Assembly (NCBI GenBank): GCA_002500605.1
Contig: DLRR01000029.1
Location: 1-44,269, forward strand
DNA from: Nitrospinaceae bacterium UBA7883
GTDB lineage: Bacteria > Nitrospinota_A > UBA7883
Direction: 5' to 3'
DNA: 44,269 nucleotides
The notes below the pieces were generated by a model. It made no database searches. It worked only from the letters and a program-made list of their open reading frames with translations, and had not been told where the DNA came from. Of this stretch, positions 1 to 7,978 are shown piece after piece (position 1 is the stretch's first letter; the number at the start of each line of letters is the position of its first letter). The position numbers were made by a program, and so were the translations under genes.

Positions 1-183
1 GCTAAAGAGTTAAAGTGTGTTTATCCTAGGATGTCGCTACTTAGAAAGGTGTCCGAGCAGGTCGCCATCGCCGTATATCAGACTGCCATCAAGCAACATG
101 TCATAGCACAAGTTCTATGGGGAGGGGCTTTCGCCCCACCCACAGTGGAAGGGGCAACCAGTCTTGAGCTAATTGAGAAATAG
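1..183 (+). CDS. C-terminal fragment of a probable malic enzyme
   Basis: An open frame enters from the left edge and runs 60 codons to a TAG at 181-183, so only the C-terminus is visible. The stretch VYPRMSLLRKVSEQVAIAVY resembles the end of malic enzymes, where a 'YPP-x5-R-x-VS-x2-IA' helix precedes the C-terminus. That family decarboxylates malate to pyruvate with reduction of NAD(P). No catalytic or nucleotide-binding residues are in view, so the identification rests on this one helix. A GGGGC-TTTC-GCCCC hairpin at 124-137 lies within the coding part and is probably incidental. Confidence 0.45.
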   Translation, partial: AKELKCVYPRMSLLRKVSEQVAIAVYQTAIKQHVIAQVLWGGAFAPPTVEGATSLELIEK

Positions 184-250
184 GGAAAACTCAACTAGTC
201 TTTACCGACTCAGCCCCAAATAAGGGAAGCGCTAATGACATCTCAAATTT

Positions 251-270
251 AACCACACAGTTTTGTGGTT
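251..270. other. Short hairpin between malic-enzyme tail and DUF362 gene
   Basis: AACCACA (251-257) and TGTGGTT (264-270) form a perfect 7-bp inverted repeat with a 6-nt loop. It lies between two convergent genes (stops at 183 and 408) and could be a weak bidirectional terminator. Neither side has a clean T-run, so the role is a guess. Confidence 0.25.
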
Positions 271-407
271 GCAGTCAATATAAAATGAAGAAACTATGGA
301 TTTTATTATTACTTCACCGACTTTAGTTTAAGACAGCTAAACCATATTGTTTTGATTCGCTGCTAATGCTAATAACAAATTGCCTGGAAAGAGACTTTTT
401 GGTCAAC

Positions 408-1340
408 TTAAACGTATTTTTTCCATAAACGTTTAATTGCTGATTTTGCTAAAGCGGCGGGTGAGAATGAAACATCTCTTAATGTATCCGGGGTGGAAAA
501 AATGTTTTTATCAAACACTTTTGTCTCCATCATAGGCATAAAAACCTGGTCAACATGATGGCCAGGTAAGTTTCTCGTTTTTGCTTCAAGGGCCAAGGGA
601 TAGCAACTGGACGGCTTGTCAGCTAGGGTATATACCACGCTGTCTAGTGCAACCGGGTTCCATGATCCTGCGATCAGGTTTAACTGTGCAGGTTTTCCGT
701 AAACAGGACCTGTTACATTCATAATCTCGATTCCATCGAGCAAATTAAATGAAGGCTGGAAATAAGTCATGACATCAAATATAAGGCTTTCAAATAGATT
801 TTCCACCTCTCCATATTTAGCATGCATTACTGCCTTTTTTGTTCCAACAACGCATCCAAAGTAGTTTTTAACAGAAGCAGTTAAACCAAGTTGGCTATGA
901 GCTTTTAGTTTTGGAAGGTTGATCATCAGGTCGGCCTCAACGGCTTCTGAGGCTACCTGTATATAACCGCCCTTTGAAAGTTGAATTCGTGGGCCTTTAG
1001 TGAAGTTTACAATATCAACTGGTAGTCCTTTAAGCATATCGCTAAGACCAATTCCGCCTGAAATCCGTTTGGTTGATCCAAAAGCAGGAGAATCCCCAAT
1101 GCTTACACGAGCATTAAGATCGAGGAAAATCTCACAGACTGCTTTTATAAAAAACGGATTTGTACATGACATCTGTGAGTTTGCAAAAGTTACAAAGTTA
1201 GGCTTTAACAGTACAGTTGAACCAGGTGTAACCTCCACCTTTGCAGAGGCTATGATTTCCTGTAAGTGTTGTTTTAACTCTGCTCCGTCATAATTTTTTG
1301 TTAGTGACAGATATACATCTGTGGTTCCAAATGATTCCAT
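408..1340 (-). CDS. DUF362 domain protein
   Basis: A 310-residue protein with the DUF362 signature: an N-terminal LLKPNFV, a central MINLPKLKAHSQLGLTASVK and the following KNYFGCVVG. DUF362 proteins are poorly characterised. Some carry a C-terminal ferredoxin domain and have been linked to redox or iron-sulphur chemistry. This one has no CxxCxxC cluster, only scattered cysteines, so it is the ferredoxin-less form. No signal peptide or membrane segment is evident, so it is probably cytoplasmic. It starts with ATG at 1340 without a strong ribosome site. It is divergent from the lipoprotein gene at 1505 and convergent with the malic-enzyme tail. The family assignment is solid; the function is unknown. 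Confidence 0.85.
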   Translation of the reverse strand: MESFGTTDVYLSLTKNYDGAELKQHLQEIIASAKVEVTPGSTVLLKPNFVTFANSQMSCTNPFFIKAVCEIFLDLNARVSIGDSPAFGSTKRISGGIGLSDMLKGLPVDIVNFTKGPRIQLSKGGYIQVASEAVEADLMINLPKLKAHSQLGLTASVKNYFGCVVGTKKAVMHAKYGEVENLFESLIFDVMTYFQPSFNLLDGIEIMNVTGPVYGKPAQLNLIAGSWNPVALDSVVYTLADKPSSCYPLALEAKTRNLPGHHVDQVFMPMMETKVFDKNIFSTPDTLRDVSFSPAALAKSAIKRLWKKYV

Positions 1341-1504
1341 TTAAGTTAACGTATTGTACGTAATTGTTTAACTTGTGTTGTTAGAGTATAACAATCATAA
1401 TGCTAAAAGTTTATTGCTACTTTTGCAGTAAGTCATGGTGTTACAAAGAAAGTTATTTAGCGGTTAACCAGCGAAACTAACTACAAAACCTATGGGTTGT
1501 TAGA

Positions 1505-2509
1505 TTGACAGCTAGATTTTCAATGCCAAAAAACCATACACATGTCAGCCAGTTGATGCGATACGTGGCAGTTAGCATAAGTGTGCTGTTTGTTTCTACC
1601 ATTTTTGTCGGCTGTTCTGGCAGTGCCGGGAACTCATGTCAGGCTGTGGGGTCGTATAAATTTATGATGACCTTCCACTCATGCGATACAGCCGCAGTAG
1701 ACTGTTCTAATCCAAAGAATCATGAAGTCCAGCTTGCTGGATCAGACGATGGTGTTTCCTGGAGTCTGCTTGATGAATTTACGTCTATTGCTGGCAGTGT
1801 TCCAGACATCGTTTCGTATAATGACCTGCTTTACTTGTTTCACACTGGGACAGAAGCATGGGCCACATTAAACTCCTGTTTAAACTTAGTTGATTCCGGG
1901 ACAACAGACCTTAATAGTTCAACAGATACAGGAGGATTTGTAGACCCTTCCATGATTGTGTCCGGGTCTGATCTGTTGATGTTCTACCTGCCAGGTGTTA
2001 TAGGTGGTAACCCCGCCGGATGTGAAACATATCCCTGCACAAAAGAGATTCATTCTGCAGTTTCTGATGGTGGGTCTCCATCTTCCTTCACCCAGATAGA
2101 CGGTAACAGGGCTAGTAAGGAGCTTAGCGCTGGTGGGTTCAGTGACCCGGATATTTTAAAGATGACCAGCGGAACGTATATCCTGTACGTTTCAAACGGA
2201 CAAAATACAATGGCTTATACTGGGTCTGATATCAATGGCACATTTAGTGGCCCGTCTGATATCAGCGTCGGGTCTGGTGGAGTACCAGGTGCGATAGAGT
2301 CTGACGATAATACTGTATGGGTTTATGTAACCACCTCAGTGAATGGGATCGAAGTCATAAGAAGAGGCACCTCTAGTGATGGGGTATCATTGGTTGCAAG
2401 TGGTGAGTATGAAACGGTGATCGATCACACAATCTCACCAGGATTTACATCTACTACAAGCGTTTCTAGCCCATCGATTATTAGATGGCCTTCAGATTGG
2501 ATCCAGTAA
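1505..2509 (+). CDS. Secreted lipoprotein, probable beta-propeller
   Basis: A 334-residue protein whose N-terminus has a hydrophobic stretch (VAVSISVLFVSTIFVGC) ending at a plausible lipobox cysteine, so it is probably exported and lipidated. The mature part is rich in Ser, Gly, Asp and Trp. It repeats a pattern of 'DGVSWSLLDEF', 'VDPSMI' and 'SDPDILKMTSGTYILYVS' that recalls five-bladed propellers of glycoside hydrolase family 43 or sialidase type. I cannot point to a complete catalytic triad, so this is a fold suggestion rather than an enzyme call. The longest frame starts at TTG 1505; in-frame ATGs at 1523 and 1556 are alternatives. None has a clear Shine-Dalgarno. It stands alone between divergent and convergent neighbours. 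Confidence 0.75.
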   Translation: MTARFSMPKNHTHVSQLMRYVAVSISVLFVSTIFVGCSGSAGNSCQAVGSYKFMMTFHSCDTAAVDCSNPKNHEVQLAGSDDGVSWSLLDEFTSIAGSVPDIVSYNDLLYLFHTGTEAWATLNSCLNLVDSGTTDLNSSTDTGGFVDPSMIVSGSDLLMFYLPGVIGGNPAGCETYPCTKEIHSAVSDGGSPSSFTQIDGNRASKELSAGGFSDPDILKMTSGTYILYVSNGQNTMAYTGSDINGTFSGPSDISVGSGGVPGAIESDDNTVWVYVTTSVNGIEVIRRGTSSDGVSLVASGEYETVIDHTISPGFTSTTSVSSPSIIRWPSDWIQ

Positions 2510-2511
2510 CC

Positions 2512-2523
2512 CCACTTAAGTGG
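2512..2523. other. Small palindrome after the lipoprotein gene
   Basis: CCACTTAAGTGG is a perfect 12-bp palindrome three bases after the lipoprotein stop codon and 33 bp from the end of the convergent small gene. It may be part of a weak terminator. There is no U-tract. Confidence 0.2.
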
Positions 2524-2555
2524 TTCTAAACGATTGAAAAGGGTTTAGCTGTTAT

Positions 2556-2822
2556 CTAAGCTTCATCTAAAAGTAGAACTTCTGGTATGCCAACTACGCC
2601 AGATTCCCTTAACAAAGTTTTTAAATCGTTGTCCCCGGCTAGACTTTGCAACTTCTCTGCATCAGTAACATCTGCAATTACAAACACATCATTCCGTGAT
2701 TTGGAATTGCAATACACTTTAAAATCTTTAGCTCCTATCCCTTCTCTTGATGAGGAGTGTTTTTCATAAACAGATTTCCAGAAATCAAAATCTTTTACTT
2801 TATGCCTTACCAAAATTTTCAT
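2556..2822 (-). CDS. Small dimeric alpha/beta-barrel protein (ABM-like)
   Basis: An 88-residue protein starting MKILVRHKVKDFDFWKSVYE. It contains FVIADVTDAEKLQSLAGDNDLKTLLRESGV and ends VLLLDEA. The pattern beta (ILVRHKV), 'DFDFWKSVYEKH' helix, 'DVFVIADVTD' strand and 'LKTLL...GV' helix matches small ferredoxin-like dimeric barrels such as antibiotic-biosynthesis-monooxygenase or DUF1330-like domains. Members include monooxygenases and many of unknown role. No catalytic residue can be assigned. It starts at ATG 2822, is convergent with the lipoprotein gene and divergent from icd. The coding call is good; the function is unknown. Confidence 0.7.
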   Translation of the reverse strand: MKILVRHKVKDFDFWKSVYEKHSSSREGIGAKDFKVYCNSKSRNDVFVIADVTDAEKLQSLAGDNDLKTLLRESGVVGIPEVLLLDEA

Positions 2823-3140
2823 TGTTTGGTTTTACTCCGATTTAGGGTTTTTTATCAACTCGATTTGAGTTTACGTTTTCTATTATCCACATTAAATTAC
2901 CTGCTGTTCAAGCAGAGTTTTAAATGTAGTAAAATCGGTGACAAAAACGGAAAGTATGTGTATAAGTATTGCTCTAAATATTTTTACAATAATGATTGAA
3001 AAAATCAGTTTTCAGAGAGGAATGATTGTCTCCTGCATTAAATAAAATGCCTGTCCAAGGGTTGATAACCTGAACCACATTTCTTTAGTAAAACTATTTT
3101 TAATGATAATGACTCTAACACCAACATTTAAGGAAAGATC
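2823..3140. other. 318-bp intergenic region, divergent promoters
   Basis: AT-rich spacer between the small barrel gene (minus) and icd (plus), so it should hold promoters in both directions. A purine-rich ribosome site AAGGAAAG lies just before the icd ATG. TAATGATAATGAC at 3101-3113 resembles half a Fur site but lacks the other arm. No RNA gene or convincing ORF was seen. Confidence 0.5.
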
Positions 3141-5369
3141 ATGACCACCGATACGGCGAAAATAATTTATACTGCAATTGACGAGGCACCTTCTTTGGCC
3201 ACATATTCTTTGCTTCCAATTATCCAGGCATACACCAAAGGAACAGGCATAAATGTGGAGACTAGAGACATCTCACTTTCTGGTAGAATTATTGCCCAGT
3301 TTCCTGAGCGAATGCAGGATGAACAAAAAATCGAAGATGAATTGGCCAAACTAGGTAAACTAGCCAAAACCCCTGAAGCCAATATAATCAAATTACCAAA
3401 CATAAGCGCATCTATTCCTCAGCTCAAGGCTGCGATTAAAGAGCTGCAGGGAAAAGGGTACGACCTTCCAGAGTTTCCTGAAGACCCCCAGGGTGATGAG
3501 GAAAAAGATGTAAGGGCCAGATATGCAAAAGTTCTTGGAAGTGCTGTGAACCCTGTGTTGAGGGAAGGCAACTCTGATCGAAGGGCACCAGGCGCGGTAA
3601 AAAACTACGCAAAAAAGTTTCCACATTCAATGGGTAAGTGGAGCACCGACTCTAAGTCTCATGTGGCTTCAATGTCTAGTGGTGATTTCTATTCTAATGA
3701 AAAGTCTGTGACTATATCTGAAGCAACCGATGCGAAGATAGATTTTATTGGCACTAATGGCGAGGCTACAACACTTAAAAACAAAGTTCCACTTCAGGCC
3801 GGTGAGATTGTTGATGCAACCTTCATGAGCAAAAAGGCCCTGAAAAAGTTTATCGGCGAGCAGAAAGAAGATTGTCTGAAGCAGGGCATTCTGTTTTCGC
3901 TGCATATGAAAGCTACCATGATGAAAGTCTCTGATCCAATCATCTTTGGTCATGTGGTAAGTGTTTTTTATAAAGATGTTTTTGAAAAACACTCTGATGT
4001 CATAAATGAGCTCGGCATAAACGCCAACAACGGTTTGGGTGACTTGTATACCAAAATAAAAGACCTGCCTGCTGATAAACAGGAGGAGATTAAAGCTGAT
4101 ATTGAAGAGCTGTATAAAAACAGCCCAGCAGTTGCGATGGTGGATTCTGATAAAGGGATTACCAACCTGCACGTGCCTAGCGACATTATCATTGACGCTT
4201 CTATGCCAGCTGCCATAAGAGCATCTGGACAAATGTGGGGACCGGACGGAAAACAACATGACACGAAGTTTATTATTCCTGATCATAGCTATTCCAGCCT
4301 ATATCAGGCAACCATTGATAACTGCAAAGCCCATGGAGCTCTTGATCCCACAAAAATGGGGACGGTTCCAAATGTTGGTCTGATGGCAAAAAAGGCTGAG
4401 GAGTATGGCTCGCACCCAACCACTTTTGAAGCCCCGGGTGATGGCGTTATACGTGTGTCGGATGCTTCGGGTGCAACTATTCACGAGCATAACGTTGAAG
4501 AAGGTGACATCTGGAGAATGGTAATGGTTAAGGATGCACCAATTCAGGATTGGGTGAAACTTGCAGTTACAAGAGCCAAAGCTAGCGGTTCCCCAGCTGT
4601 TTTCTGGCTAGATGACACCAGGGCACACGATATTCAATTAATTAAGAAAGTTAACGAATATCTAAAAGACCATGACATTAATGGACTTGATATCCAAACA
4701 ATGAACGTATCCGATGCAGCTGCATTTTCGGTTGAAAGAATGAGAGACGGTAAAGACACAATATCTGTTACAGGCAACGTGTTACGAGATTACAATACTG
4801 ATCTGTTTCCTATTCTGGAAGTTGGGACTAGCGCAAAAATGCTTTCCATCGTTCCTCTGATGAGTGGTGGTGGGCTGTTCGAGACTGGCGCCGGTGGGTC
4901 TGCCCCCAAGCATGTACAGCAGCTTTTGGAAGAAAACCATCTAAGATGGGATTCACTGGGTGAGTTTCTAGCACTAGTTCCGTCACTAGAACAGCTTGGC
5001 AGCTTTACAAAAAATAACAAAGCACAAGTAATAGCTGATGCACTAGACAGAGCCACAGAAACTCTTTTGAACAACGATAAGTCGCCTAAGCGTAAATGCG
5101 GTGAGCTTGATAACCGTGGCAGTCACTTTTATCTATCTATGTATTGGGCTCAGGAGCTAGCCGAACAGACTGATGATATGGAGATTAAAGAGCGGTTCGA
5201 GGAAGTTGCGAAAAAACTAAGTGACAATGAAAAAACGATTGTTGACGAAATGAACTCCATTCAAGGTGGTCCTGCCGACATTGGTGGCTATTACAAGCGT
5301 GACTTGCAGAAAACCAACGCAATTATGAGGCCAAGTTCGACTTTCAATGCAATTATCGACGCTATGTGA
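3141..5369 (+). CDS. icd: Isocitrate dehydrogenase, NADP-dependent, monomeric type
   Basis: This enzyme oxidatively decarboxylates isocitrate to 2-oxoglutarate with NADP+ in the TCA cycle. The 742 residues are typical of the monomeric (IDH-II, about 740 aa) family, which is unlike the roughly 45-kDa homodimeric enzyme. Family hallmarks seen include the start TAKIIYTAIDEAPSLATYSL, the substrate-binding NSDRRAPGAVKNYAKKFPHS, MKATMMKVSDPIIFGH, AVFWLDDTRAHD and GGLFETGAGGSAPKHVQQ. The ATG at 3141 follows AAGGAAAG at normal spacing. It stands as a single gene with a 154-bp gap and a strong hairpin before the KamA-like gene. No soluble-domain anomalies were seen. Confidence 0.97.
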   Translation: MTTDTAKIIYTAIDEAPSLATYSLLPIIQAYTKGTGINVETRDISLSGRIIAQFPERMQDEQKIEDELAKLGKLAKTPEANIIKLPNISASIPQLKAAIKELQGKGYDLPEFPEDPQGDEEKDVRARYAKVLGSAVNPVLREGNSDRRAPGAVKNYAKKFPHSMGKWSTDSKSHVASMSSGDFYSNEKSVTISEATDAKIDFIGTNGEATTLKNKVPLQAGEIVDATFMSKKALKKFIGEQKEDCLKQGILFSLHMKATMMKVSDPIIFGHVVSVFYKDVFEKHSDVINELGINANNGLGDLYTKIKDLPADKQEEIKADIEELYKNSPAVAMVDSDKGITNLHVPSDIIIDASMPAAIRASGQMWGPDGKQHDTKFIIPDHSYSSLYQATIDNCKAHGALDPTKMGTVPNVGLMAKKAEEYGSHPTTFEAPGDGVIRVSDASGATIHEHNVEEGDIWRMVMVKDAPIQDWVKLAVTRAKASGSPAVFWLDDTRAHDIQLIKKVNEYLKDHDINGLDIQTMNVSDAAAFSVERMRDGKDTISVTGNVLRDYNTDLFPILEVGTSAKMLSIVPLMSGGGLFETGAGGSAPKHVQQLLEENHLRWDSLGEFLALVPSLEQLGSFTKNNKAQVIADALDRATETLLNNDKSPKRKCGELDNRGSHFYLSMYWAQELAEQTDDMEIKERFEEVAKKLSDNEKTIVDEMNSIQGGPADIGGYYKRDLQKTNAIMRPSSTFNAIIDAM

Positions 5370-5442
5370 CTTTTGGTACTGGTTAATGATTGAGGCTTTT
5401 ACGGCCTAGCATTATATAATGGTTTAGAAATGATAGTTCTAC

Positions 5443-5477
5443 GGTTTTATCCAGCAAGAAGATAGCTGGATAAAACC
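5443..5477. terminator. Perfect 13-bp hairpin between icd and kamA-like gene
   Basis: GGTTTTATCCAGC at 5443-5455 and GCTGGATAAAACC at 5465-5477 are exact reverse complements around a 9-nt loop. It lies 74 bp past the icd stop and 46 bp before the next start. It is followed by A-rich sequence rather than a U-tract, so it may be a factor-dependent terminator, an mRNA-stabilising hairpin or a dyad operator for the downstream gene. The structure is certain; the role is not. Confidence 0.5.
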
Positions 5478-5523
5478 AAAAGAATTGTAGTACACCCATA
5501 ATGTTGGTACTAGGGATGGTTGC

Positions 5524-7728
5524 ATGCCAGAAGATGCCACTCAAGCTAAGACGTCCGATTTAGATAAAGTAGCAATAAATGTTGCTTCACATAAAACTCT
5601 GCTGTTGATTCTCAAAGAAAATCCTGACATTGCCGAGATCATGCAAAACTCCAACAATGATGTTGAGGCCCTGGTTGGTGTTAAGGCATGGGCAGTGAAA
5701 CTGCTGGAAAATAGCAAAACCGCTCTTCAGTACTACCATGACCAAACAAAAGCGCGTAATAACATTTTAGCTTTAAGTTGGCAGGATTATGGGGTTATAC
5801 GGATACTTGATTATATTGAAAATGCAGGGAGGGAATTTGAAGATCAAAACCTGCACGGTGAAATAGCCGTAACGAATCCAATAAAAATGCTTTGGTTGGC
5901 AGTTAAGCATGGAACAGGAGGTGCAAAACAATTCTTCTTCGAAGATCTTTTGCAATTGTTGAGGCAGGCAACTGGTAGAAAAGAAAACAAGCTCCCGTCC
6001 AAGGAAAGGGTTTTGGAATGGATGAGCCGTTGGCCAGATGGCTTGGACCCGCGTATTGTTGTCCTGCGCAATGAAAACAAAGAGCGCATAATTAATAAAA
6101 TAATTGACCGAATTGATGGCGGTGATGTTACCAGCTCACGATACAAATTCAAGCAGGATATCGGCTGCGCAGAAAAGTATAAGTTGGTAAACACTTGGTG
6201 GGAGGACTATAGGTTCCACCTTGGTTTTGCAGTAAGATCACCGGATGCATTGAACGATATGTTGGGCTTATCGCTTGACCCAGATACCATGAAGCAACTA
6301 AAAAGGGCCGAGAAAGAGGGAATTCCTTTTTTCATAAACCCTTACTATCTTTCTTTGCTTCACGTTCGAGTCCCGTATTTTGCAGTAGGTGCAGATATGG
6401 CTATACGCGATTATGTTATTTACAGCCAAAAACTCATAGATGAGTTTGGCCGTATTGTGGCATGGGAGAAGGAAGACGTGGTGGAACCCGGCAAACCCAA
6501 CGCTGCTGGTTGGCTCTTGCCAACACACAAAAACGTGCATCGCCGTTACCCTGAGGTCGCAATTCTGATACCAGATACGGTGGGAAGGGCTTGCGGTGGA
6601 CTGTGCCAATCTTGCCAGCGGATGTATGACTTTCAAAGTGGACATCTAAACTTTGATCTGACAAAGCTTGAACCTAAAAAGAGTTGGCGAGATAAACTCA
6701 AACAAATAATGGAATATTACGAGAACGATTCACAGCTTCGCGATATTCTAATAACAGGCGGCGATGCGTTGATGAGTTCTGATGATTCTCTAGAGGAAGT
6801 TCTAGATGCCATATATGAAATGGCTAAGCGGAAAAGGGAGTCTAACAAAACCAAGGGAAATGGGGAAAAATACGCAGAGATAATTCGAGTTCGGCTTGGT
6901 ACGAGGTTACCGGTATATCTACCCCAACGCATTACCAAAAAACTTCTTGAGGTTCTAAAACGATTCAAGATTAAAGCTTCGGATGCGGGAGTAAAGCAGT
7001 TTATAGTTCAGACACATTTCATTTCACCAATGGAGATAACACCAGAAGCAAAAGCAGGAATCAGCAGGCTGATGGATGCTGGATGGACTGTTACTAATCA
7101 GCATGTGCTTACCACATCGGCTTCCAGGCACGGTCACACTGCCAGACTGAGGCAAGTGCTATGTGATATAGGAGTTTTGCCTTACTACACTTTTACAGTT
7201 AAAGGGTTTATGGAAAACCAACATAACTTTGCTACTAATGCCCGTGCCGTGCAGGAACAGGTAGAGGAGAAGTTTGTTGGTCGAATACCAGAAAAGTATT
7301 ACGAAGAAATTCGCGACCTTTCCCAGCGTACGGAAGTAATGCTAGAAAAAATAAATGAAATTCGGCGAGATGGTGGATTGCCATTTCTCGCCACTGACAG
7401 AAACATACTCAACCTGCCTGGGCTGGGGAAGAGCATGAGCTTTAAGGTGATAGGTATTACAAGGTATGGTAGGCGCATCCTTGAGTTTGATCACGATGCC
7501 ACGAGGAATCACAGTCCTGTTGTTAACGAAATAGGGAAGATAATTGTTATAGAATCTAAATCGATATCTGAATATCTTATCCACTTGGAAGAACTAGGAG
7601 AAGATGTTAGCGAATACGAAAGCATATGGGGTTATTCCATGGGAACAACCGAACCGCGAATGCCGATGTATGAATACCCAGGGTACGATTTTAAAATCAC
7701 CTCGGAATTCACAAACTTGGAGATTTAA
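5524..7728 (+). CDS. KamA-family radical SAM protein with long N-terminal extension
   Basis: A 734-residue protein whose central and C-terminal parts match lysine 2,3-aminomutase-type radical SAM enzymes. The cluster motif CGGLCQSC gives C357, C361 and C364 for the [4Fe-4S]-SAM centre. ILITGGDALMSSDDSLEE and VRLGTRLPVYLPQRI follow. NLPGLGKSM places the probable PLP lysine at K636. Classical KamA is about 416 residues; here roughly 200 extra residues precede the core. The KamA substrate-binding region normally reading PYYIYQCD reads PYYTFTVKG, so the substrate may not be lysine. The ATG at 5524 follows GGGATGG. It is a single gene. Family confidence is high; the reaction (an amino-group 2,3-shift on some amino acid) is inferred. 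Confidence 0.85.
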   Translation: MPEDATQAKTSDLDKVAINVASHKTLLLILKENPDIAEIMQNSNNDVEALVGVKAWAVKLLENSKTALQYYHDQTKARNNILALSWQDYGVIRILDYIENAGREFEDQNLHGEIAVTNPIKMLWLAVKHGTGGAKQFFFEDLLQLLRQATGRKENKLPSKERVLEWMSRWPDGLDPRIVVLRNENKERIINKIIDRIDGGDVTSSRYKFKQDIGCAEKYKLVNTWWEDYRFHLGFAVRSPDALNDMLGLSLDPDTMKQLKRAEKEGIPFFINPYYLSLLHVRVPYFAVGADMAIRDYVIYSQKLIDEFGRIVAWEKEDVVEPGKPNAAGWLLPTHKNVHRRYPEVAILIPDTVGRACGGLCQSCQRMYDFQSGHLNFDLTKLEPKKSWRDKLKQIMEYYENDSQLRDILITGGDALMSSDDSLEEVLDAIYEMAKRKRESNKTKGNGEKYAEIIRVRLGTRLPVYLPQRITKKLLEVLKRFKIKASDAGVKQFIVQTHFISPMEITPEAKAGISRLMDAGWTVTNQHVLTTSASRHGHTARLRQVLCDIGVLPYYTFTVKGFMENQHNFATNARAVQEQVEEKFVGRIPEKYYEEIRDLSQRTEVMLEKINEIRRDGGLPFLATDRNILNLPGLGKSMSFKVIGITRYGRRILEFDHDATRNHSPVVNEIGKIIVIESKSISEYLIHLEELGEDVSEYESIWGYSMGTTEPRMPMYEYPGYDFKITSEFTNLEI

Positions 7729-7846
7729 TGCAACGGGGAACTTTAATTTATCCCACTGGCAGCACAATTTTGCGCTTATCACCATCAAATTATTAACGGG
7801 TATATTTGCGAGTATTGACGTATGCCCATACTATAGCAAATAGAAC

Positions 7847-7879
7847 TTGACATTAGGTTGTAAATGATATTGAATATCA
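7847..7879 (+). promoter_or_regulatory. Fur-like operator over the fetM promoter
   Basis: TGATATTGAATATCA at 7865-7879 is a perfect 7-1-7 dyad matching the Fur consensus TGATAATnATTATCA at 13 of 15 positions. A -35-like TTGACA lies at 7847-7852, so the dyad covers where a -10 element would fall. It is 100 bp upstream of the FTR1-type permease start. Repression under iron sufficiency is the expected logic. A matching arrangement occurs at 9737-9784. Confidence 0.65.
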
Positions 7880-7978
7880 ATATACGAGCTGGTTGAGCAA
7901 ACGACTCAACAGTGCTGAAATGGTAATTACCGAAAGATCCTTGATAAACAATAAGTTGAGAGAGAAAGTTCATCTAAT

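Noticed and set aside
124..137. GGGGC-TTTC-GCCCC terminator
   Set aside because: It lies inside the open frame that ends at 183 and has no U-tract.
2757..2999. 80-codon frame in the spacer before icd
   Set aside because: Low-complexity AT-rich composition, partly antisense to the small barrel gene, no domain.
3101..3113. Possible Fur site before icd (TAATGATAATGAC)
   Set aside because: Only one arm fits; there is no inverted partner and no iron-related gene follows.
3669..4286. 205-codon open frame antisense to icd
   Set aside because: It lies wholly within the well-supported icd gene, with no ribosome site or recognisable domain.
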